DNA of 64,000 nt from Pseudomonas sp. JQ170C (GTDB lineage Bacteria > Pseudomonadota > Gammaproteobacteria > Pseudomonadales > Pseudomonadaceae), in the NCBI RefSeq assembly GCF_035581345.1, contig NZ_CP141608.1, forward strand, positions 4,618,501 to 4,682,500, given 5' to 3'. A program made the position numbers and the translations under genes. The stretch's first letter is position 1, and each line of letters starts with the position of its first letter. Below the pieces are notes generated by a model. The model did no database searches. It saw nothing but the letters and a program-made list of their open reading frames with translations, and was not told where the DNA came from. Positions 59,098 through 64,000 of the stretch are shown here, in pieces.

Positions 59098-61326
59098 TCA
59101 GATCTCCCAGATCACGTTGACCGCCGCATACCGCCCCGGTTGCGTCAATCGACCCAGGCCGGCTGCATCGGTATCGCGGCCCTGGACGTCGCCCCAGTTC
59201 CAGTACTTCTGGTCAGTGACGTTGAACAGGCCGCCGTTGATCGACACCTCTTCAGTGACCTGCCACCAGCCGTTGAGGTCAAGCACGCCATAGCCCGGGG
59301 TTTCAAACTGGCGGTTGATCAGCAGGTCGGCATCGCCGCTGTGGTCGACGCGGTCCTTGGCCTGAACCAGGGTCCAGGTCAGCTGGCCGCCGAACACGCC
59401 GCTCGGCGCATCGTAGCCCAGGCCCATGACGGCCTTGAGAGGGTCGACGCTGTTCAGCGGTTGGCCACTTTCTTCATCCTTGCCCCGTGCGTAGGCAATG
59501 GAGCCCAGGGCGCGGGTACCGGCTGGCAGGAAAGCGTCGAGCTTGATGTCGCCCTTGGCTTCGGCACCGCGGATGGTGACTTTGCCCAGGTTGCGCGGCT
59601 GGAAGGTCAGCAAGCCGTTGCCATTGGGATCGGGCACGGTGTCGGTAGCGATGAAGTCCTTGTACTTGTTGTAGAACAGCGCGATACCGAAGCTGCCCAG
59701 GTCGTAACGACCGCGCAGGCCGAATTCGTAGCTGTCGCTGGTTTCCGGCTTGAGGTCGGGGTTGCCGATCTGCTGGTAACCGAACTGTGGGTTGCTGAAC
59801 TCGCCGTACATGTTCACCGGGCTCGGCGCACGGAAGCCGGCAGCGTACTGGCCGTAGAGGCTTTCATGTTCGGTCAGTTGGTAGGTGACACCCAGTTTTG
59901 GCGAGATGTGGTCGTCGGTGATCCGCGACGGATCGGTCTCTGAAGGCAGGCCGTTGAGGTAGGCGTCGGTGACGTGCGGGGTTTGGCGGTAGTAGTCGTA
60001 GCGCAGGCCCGGCAGCAGGGTCCAGCGGCCGATCTCGATGCTGTCCTGGACGAACAGGCCCAGGGATTCGCTGGTCGGGTCCGGGAAGTCGCTGACCGGG
60101 AAGTTCTCGGTGGCCGGCACCACGGCACCGGTGTCCAGGCGTACTTCGCTGCCCTTGCGCAGGTTGCTGGCCTCGATGCGTTTGACCTCGGCACCGTAGA
60201 TCAGGTGGTGACGGGTATCGTTGATGGCGAACTGTTTGTCGAGCTGGGTGTTCAGGCTCCACAGGCGCTCATCGTATTGCGAGTCGCGGGTACGCAGGCG
60301 ATTGACCCCGGCCGTCGTCTGGCGTTGCTGAGCGGTTTTCTGTTTGTTGCTGCTTTCCTGGTAGTTGAGCTGCCACTTGAGCTGGTCGGCCAGCAGGCTG
60401 TTCAGGCCCAGGGTGTGCTCCAGGCTGTAGCGGTCGCGGTCGATGCTGTCTTTGGCTTGCGAGCCGAGGATGGCCGGGCTGGTGAAGGTCGCCCGCGGGT
60501 TGATGTCGCTGAGCAGGTTGCTGTTGGCATCGTCCTGGTAGCGCTCGTAGGTGAACTGCAGGCGATCGCCATCGGCGTAGTCCCAGCCCAGTTTCGCCAG
60601 CAGGTTTTCGGTGGTGTAGTCGAGCGGGTTGGCTTCCTCGCGGGCACTGCCGACACCGCCGGTGCCACCCCAGGTGTCGGTGGACTGACCGTCACGGCGG
60701 CCCAGGTGCAGCAGGCCGTCGACGGTACCGGTACGTCCGGCGAAGGTGGCGCTGCGCTGCCAGCTGTCATCGCTGCCGTCATAGCCGGTCTTGAAACGGG
60801 CGTAGGTGTCGTCGCCCTCGTCCAGGTAGTCGCCGGCATCCTTGGTCATGTAGCTGACCGCACCGCCGATGGCGTCGCTGCCATACAGCGAAGACGCCGG
60901 GCCGCGGATGATTTCCACCTGCTTGATTGTGTCGAGGTCGACGTAGTTGCTGCGCACGTCCTGGAACGGGCTGAAGAAGTTGCTTTGCGGAATCCGCACA
61001 CCGTCGACCTGGGTCAACACGCGGTTACCGTCGATACCGCGGATGTTCGCGCCATTGAGGCCAAACCGGCTGCCGGTACCACTGACCGAGACGCCCGGCT
61101 CGTAGCGCACCAGATCCTTGAGGTTCTTGTCGTTGTGCTGGTCGATTTCGCGTTCGTTGTGAACCGAGACCGTGTTCGGCACCTGCATCAGGGTTTGCTC
61201 GGTGCGGGTGGCGGTCACGCTGACGGTATCGAACTGGGTGACGGGCTCTGCAGCCAGGGCCAGCGAGGGCGAGAGCAGCAGCAAGGCAAGCCACGAACGC
61301 TGGGGGAATGGCGGGCGAATCGACAT
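59098..61326 (-). CDS. phuR: TonB-dependent heme/hemoglobin receptor (PhuR type)
   Basis: 742 residues. Signal peptide SWLALLLLSPSLALAA, a TonB box region (FDTVSVTATR), a plug domain (NDKNLKDLVRYEPGVSVSGT, RGIDGNRVLTQVDGVRIPQS), then a 22-strand barrel with NPQFGYQQIGNPDLKPETSD (the FRAP/NPNL-type heme receptor segment) and a terminal aromatic strand AAVNVIWEI. It binds heme or hemoproteins outside the cell and imports heme with TonB energy. Divergent from the TonB-like and heme-handling genes. Confidence 0.93.
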   Translation of the reverse strand: MSIRPPFPQRSWLALLLLSPSLALAAEPVTQFDTVSVTATRTEQTLMQVPNTVSVHNEREIDQHNDKNLKDLVRYEPGVSVSGTGSRFGLNGANIRGIDGNRVLTQVDGVRIPQSNFFSPFQDVRSNYVDLDTIKQVEIIRGPASSLYGSDAIGGAVSYMTKDAGDYLDEGDDTYARFKTGYDGSDDSWQRSATFAGRTGTVDGLLHLGRRDGQSTDTWGGTGGVGSAREEANPLDYTTENLLAKLGWDYADGDRLQFTYERYQDDANSNLLSDINPRATFTSPAILGSQAKDSIDRDRYSLEHTLGLNSLLADQLKWQLNYQESSNKQKTAQQRQTTAGVNRLRTRDSQYDERLWSLNTQLDKQFAINDTRHHLIYGAEVKRIEASNLRKGSEVRLDTGAVVPATENFPVSDFPDPTSESLGLFVQDSIEIGRWTLLPGLRYDYYRQTPHVTDAYLNGLPSETDPSRITDDHISPKLGVTYQLTEHESLYGQYAAGFRAPSPVNMYGEFSNPQFGYQQIGNPDLKPETSDSYEFGLRGRYDLGSFGIALFYNKYKDFIATDTVPDPNGNGLLTFQPRNLGKVTIRGAEAKGDIKLDAFLPAGTRALGSIAYARGKDEESGQPLNSVDPLKAVMGLGYDAPSGVFGGQLTWTLVQAKDRVDHSGDADLLINRQFETPGYGVLDLNGWWQVTEEVSINGGLFNVTDQKYWNWGDVQGRDTDAAGLGRLTQPGRYAAVNVIWEI

Positions 61327-61514
61327 CTAACTTGACTCCTGAAGGTCAGGCAGCGGTCGCACGCAGCAGGCCTGCAAACGGTCCTGGGCTGGCGTCTGGA
61401 GCTGACTGGGATGTGTTGGATTTTGTTTTGAACGCAGCGATTGCCCCTTTCTGTGAAGGGCACTGATCACTGGCACACTGTTGGCAGCGGCAGCGACGAT
61501 AACCAGCTTGACTT

Positions 61515-61533
61515 ACAAATGCAAATTATTACC
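61515..61533. promoter_or_regulatory. Fur-box-like site between phuR and the tonB-phuST genes
   Basis: ACAAATGCAAATTATTACC matches 12 of 19 positions of the Fur consensus GATAATGATAATCATTATC. Just downstream, CGTTCTT (61539-61545) and AAGAACG (61556-61562) form a perfect dyad ending 3 bp before the ATG of the TonB-like gene. Iron-dependent repression of both directions is likely. Confidence 0.55.
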
Positions 61534-61565
61534 ATATGCGTTCTTATTTATAAAAAAGAACGTGC

Positions 61566-62297
61566 ATGAAACGTCTTGCAGGCTATTTGCTGTTGTCCAT
61601 CGCACTGCATTCCGGCCTCGTTTGGCTGCTGCACGACCGTGAGGCCATATCAGCGCCCTTGGCTTTTCAGCCGACGATGACGCTTCAATGGGTCAGCCTT
61701 GCACCGCCCGTTCAAGCAGCCCAGGCACCGCTCCCCCGGCCAGAACCTGCTCCGCAGCCAGCGGCAAAGCCATTGCTGGTAAAAGCACCTGTGCCAGCAA
61801 AGACTCCACCTGCACCGGCCAATTCACCCCGAGCTTCGCCCCGGCCGGCGGTCGTCAAATCGCCACCGCCAACGCCGTCTCGCGCCGAACCTCGTCCTGC
61901 CCAACCCGTCAACAGCACGCCCGGTCCGGCAATCGCTACCGCACCCAGCACCATGCCTGCCGTCCCCGCTCCGGCGGCTCCTGCGGCGGCAGCGCCTGCC
62001 CTTACCCCGGTGGTCAGCCTGCGCCCCAGCTTTGTCAGCCCTCCCCCACCTCCTCGTTACCCGTCCCAGGCACGCCGGCGCAACCAGCAAGGCATCGTGC
62101 GTGTGGAAGTGAGCCTGGACGAGCGCGGTCAGCAACAGAAGCTCAAGCTGGTGCGCTCTTCGGGCGTGGACAGCCTTGACCAGGCGGCCCTGGAGGCTGT
62201 CACCCACTGGCGCTTTCGCCCCGAAATTGTCGATGGCCGGGCTGTGTCCAGCCGCGTTGAGATACCAATAGAATTCGCCCTTACGGCGAACCGATGA
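61566..62297 (+). CDS. TonB-family energy-transducing protein
   Basis: 243 residues. An N-terminal membrane anchor (LAGYLLLSIALHSGLVWLLH) is followed by a Pro/Ala-rich periplasm-spanning region (about 45-160) and a C-terminal TonB domain (YPSQARRRNQQGIVRVEVSL ... AALEAVTHWRFRPEI). It transmits proton-motive force to outer-membrane receptors, here presumably the adjacent heme receptor. Pseudomonads carry several TonB paralogues; this one is dedicated by position. Confidence 0.9.
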   Translation: MKRLAGYLLLSIALHSGLVWLLHDREAISAPLAFQPTMTLQWVSLAPPVQAAQAPLPRPEPAPQPAAKPLLVKAPVPAKTPPAPANSPRASPRPAVVKSPPPTPSRAEPRPAQPVNSTPGPAIATAPSTMPAVPAPAAPAAAAPALTPVVSLRPSFVSPPPPPRYPSQARRRNQQGIVRVEVSLDERGQQQKLKLVRSSGVDSLDQAALEAVTHWRFRPEIVDGRAVSSRVEIPIEFALTANR

Positions 62298-62315
62298 CCC
62301 TGAAGGAGTTCTTCC

Positions 62316-63386
62316 ATGACCGTCCCAACCTGCGCCCAGTCCACCGAACCGACGCTGTACCTGAACTGGCAACAGCTACGCAGCGAACAACCTGGCCTGC
62401 GCGCGCGCGACGCCGCAGCCAAGCTCGGTGTCAGCGAAGCCGAACTGACGGCCAGCCGCCTGGGCACCGATACCGTGCGCCTGCGCCCGGAATGGGCAAC
62501 GCTGCTGCCGGCCCTTGGCGACCTGGGCTACATCATGGCCCTGACCCGCAACGAACATTGCGTGCATGAACGCAAAGGCGTTTACCGTGACGTGACGGTG
62601 ATGGGCAGCGGCCAGATGGGCATGGTGCTGTCGCCCGACATCGACCTGCGCCTGTTTCTCAGTGGCTGGGCCAGTGTGTTCGCTGTCGACGAAGCGACGG
62701 CGCGCGGTCCGCAGCGCAGCATTCAGGTCTTCGACCGCCAGGGTGTGGCCGTGCACAAGGTATTCCTCACCGCCACCAGCGACGAAGCCGCCTGGGCACC
62801 GTTGGTCGAGCGCTTTCGCGCCGAACAACAGACTGCCGAGCTGAACCTGCAACCCCTGCCGCAAGCCAAGGCGCCACGTGACGATGCCGAGGTCGACGCG
62901 GTCGCCCTGCGTACCGAATGGTCGCAGCTGCAGGACACCCATGACTTCTTTGCCCTGCTCAAGCGCAACGATGTGGCCCGTACCCAGGCCCTGCGCCTGG
63001 CCGGCCACGAATGGGCCGAGCCGCTGGCCACCGTCGAATTGACCAACGTGATCGAAGAGGCCGGCAAACGCGAAGTGCCGATCATGGTGTTCGTGGGCAA
63101 CAAGCACTGCATCCAGATTCACTCGGGGCCGGTCAGCAACCTACGCTGGATGGACACCTGGTTCAACGTGCTCGACCCGGCGTTCAACCTGCACCTGAAG
63201 ACCACCGGCGTGACCGAACTGTGGCGCGTACGCAAGCCAAGCGTCGATGGCATCGTCACCAGCTACGAAGGCTTCGATGCCGATGGCGAGCTGGTTATCC
63301 AGTTGTTCGGTGTGCGCAAGCCGGGTGTGCCCGAGCGTGACGACTGGCGTGCATTGGCAGAATCCACCCGCCCTTTGACTGCCTGA
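62316..63386 (+). CDS. phuS: Hemin-degrading/heme-trafficking factor (PhuS/HmuS family)
   Basis: 356 residues made of two tandem related domains, typical of HemS/HmuS/PhuS. Opening LYLNWQQLRSEQPGLRARDA; heme-axial His candidates occur in ALTRNEHCVHERKG and VFVGNKHCIQIHSG. It takes imported heme in the cytosol and passes it to heme oxygenase. It lies 18 bp after the TonB-like gene and 12 bp before the binding-protein gene. Confidence 0.93.
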   Translation: MTVPTCAQSTEPTLYLNWQQLRSEQPGLRARDAAAKLGVSEAELTASRLGTDTVRLRPEWATLLPALGDLGYIMALTRNEHCVHERKGVYRDVTVMGSGQMGMVLSPDIDLRLFLSGWASVFAVDEATARGPQRSIQVFDRQGVAVHKVFLTATSDEAAWAPLVERFRAEQQTAELNLQPLPQAKAPRDDAEVDAVALRTEWSQLQDTHDFFALLKRNDVARTQALRLAGHEWAEPLATVELTNVIEEAGKREVPIMVFVGNKHCIQIHSGPVSNLRWMDTWFNVLDPAFNLHLKTTGVTELWRVRKPSVDGIVTSYEGFDADGELVIQLFGVRKPGVPERDDWRALAESTRPLTA

Positions 63387-63398
63387 GGAATCCACTTG

Positions 63399-64000
63399 AT
63401 GCGTATGAAAACACTGCTGGCCTGCGCCGGCGTGCTCCTCAGTCAGATGGCGACCGCCACCGAGGCCCTGCCCCAGCGCTGGGTCAGTGCCGGTGGCGCG
63501 TTCAGCGAGTGGGTGGTTGCCTTGGGTGGCGAAAGCAAACTGGTCGGTGTCGACAGCACCAGCCAGTACCCACGCTCGCTGCACAGCCTGCCGGGGGTCG
63601 GCTACCAGCGTCAGCTGGCCGCCGAAGGGATCCTCGCGCTCAAGCCGGACATCCTGGTCGGCAGCAATGAAATGGGCCCGCCACCGGTGCTGGAGCAGCT
63701 CAAGGCTGCAGGCGTGCGGATTGAACTGCTGTCGGCCAAGGCCGATGTACCGACTCTGCAACACAACCTGACCGCGCTGGGGCAACTGCTTGGCAAGCCG
63801 GCTGAAGCGCAGGCATTGATGAACGGCTATGAGCAGCGTTTGAGTCAGCAGGCTGCGCGGGTCAAGCTCGCACAGCAGCAACATCCGGCACCTCGTGTGC
63901 TGATGTTGCTCAGCCACTCCGGCGGCAACCTGCAAGTAGCCGGCAAGGACACGCTGGCCGCCTGGATGATCCAGCAGGCCGGCGGTCAAAGCCTTGGCGA
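63399..64000 (+). CDS. phuT: Periplasmic heme-binding protein (PhuT/HmuT type), truncated by window end
   Basis: The first 200 codons are in the window. A signal peptide (MRMKTLLACAGVLLSQMATA) precedes TEALPQRWVSAGGAFSEWVV. The fold of cluster A-II binding proteins is visible: LGGESKLVGVDSTSQYPRSL, with a Tyr placed to bind heme, and LKPDILVGSNEMGPP. It delivers heme to the PhuUV ABC importer, expected just outside the window. GAGGAA precedes the ATG; an ATG at 63405 is also possible. Confidence 0.92.
   Translation, partial: MRMKTLLACAGVLLSQMATATEALPQRWVSAGGAFSEWVVALGGESKLVGVDSTSQYPRSLHSLPGVGYQRQLAAEGILALKPDILVGSNEMGPPPVLEQLKAAGVRIELLSAKADVPTLQHNLTALGQLLGKPAEAQALMNGYEQRLSQQAARVKLAQQQHPAPRVLMLLSHSGGNLQVAGKDTLAAWMIQQAGGQSLG

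Noticed and set aside
59974..61335. A 453-codon plus-strand open frame
   Set aside because: Antisense shadow of the heme receptor.

Overview
The window reads as a chromosomal segment of a Pseudomonas, most like the P. putida / P. fluorescens group. The evidence is hut, kynurenine and phu-type heme genes with Pseudomonas-like sequences, two OprD-family porins, and several copies of the REP motif GGGAGCGGGCTTGCCCCGCGA. No rRNA, tRNA or CRISPR array was seen. All calls come from reading the sequence and protein families by eye; nothing was searched against a database.

Region 1 (1-23.5 kb) looks like an accessory locus for imidazole and histidine-derived compounds that feeds urocanate into histidine catabolism. 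It starts with a Rieske oxygenase/reductase pair and a divergent LysR regulator. Next come hutC and a urocanase (hutU copy 1) with a TGTA-N2-TACA operator candidate, then a class III CoA-transferase, an acyl-CoA dehydrogenase, an NCS1 permease and a TetR regulator. I read these as an imidazolepropionate-to-urocanate module. A broken erythromycin-esterase gene, a VOC protein, glutathione-dependent formaldehyde dehydrogenase and a GATase1-AraC regulator follow. A long minus-strand operon then encodes, in order of transcription, a 2OG-Fe(II) oxygenase, a polar amino-acid ABC importer, a histidine-ammonia-lyase homologue WITHOUT the Ala-Ser-Gly MIO triad, an OprD porin and a second urocanase. A divergent LysR gene sits at its head. 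A MIO-less lyase beside a urocanase suggests elimination of a good leaving group, such as trimethylamine from hercynine or a related histidine betaine (ergothionase-like chemistry). The two hutU copies are inverted, about 8 kb apart, and share an apparently identical tract of about 0.8 kb inside otherwise diverged genes, a sign of gene conversion.

Region 2 (23.5-39.4 kb) is a mobile island. A tyrosine recombinase and a KfrA/TnpT-like coiled-coil protein diverge around a recombination-site-like palindrome, as in the Tn4651-type cointegrate resolution module, but no Tn3 transposase is present. A sirtuin and a BPSL0761-type small protein lie between them. A Tn7-like set tnsA-tnsB-tnsC-tniQ follows, with tnsB split by a frameshift in a run of eight T. 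A 1285-residue YobI-type membrane P-loop NTPase comes next, possibly a defence cargo.

Region 3 (39.4-58.7 kb) is a tryptophan/kynurenine/3-hydroxyanthranilate region. A LysR gene and the operon nbaE-H-J-I-G-F-C-D encode the route from 3-hydroxyanthranilate through 2-aminomuconate to pyruvate and acetyl-CoA. The operon is bracketed on both sides by large inverted-repeat intergenic blocks with adjoining simple-sequence repeats. Downstream on the minus strand are an amino-acid chemoreceptor, a porin, an LVIVD propeller protein, a second OprD porin, an APC permease and kynureninase.

Region 4 (58.7-64 kb) is a heme-uptake locus: a TonB-dependent heme receptor diverges across a Fur-box-like site from a TonB-like protein, a PhuS/HmuS-type hemin factor and the start of a PhuT-type periplasmic heme-binding protein that runs off the window.
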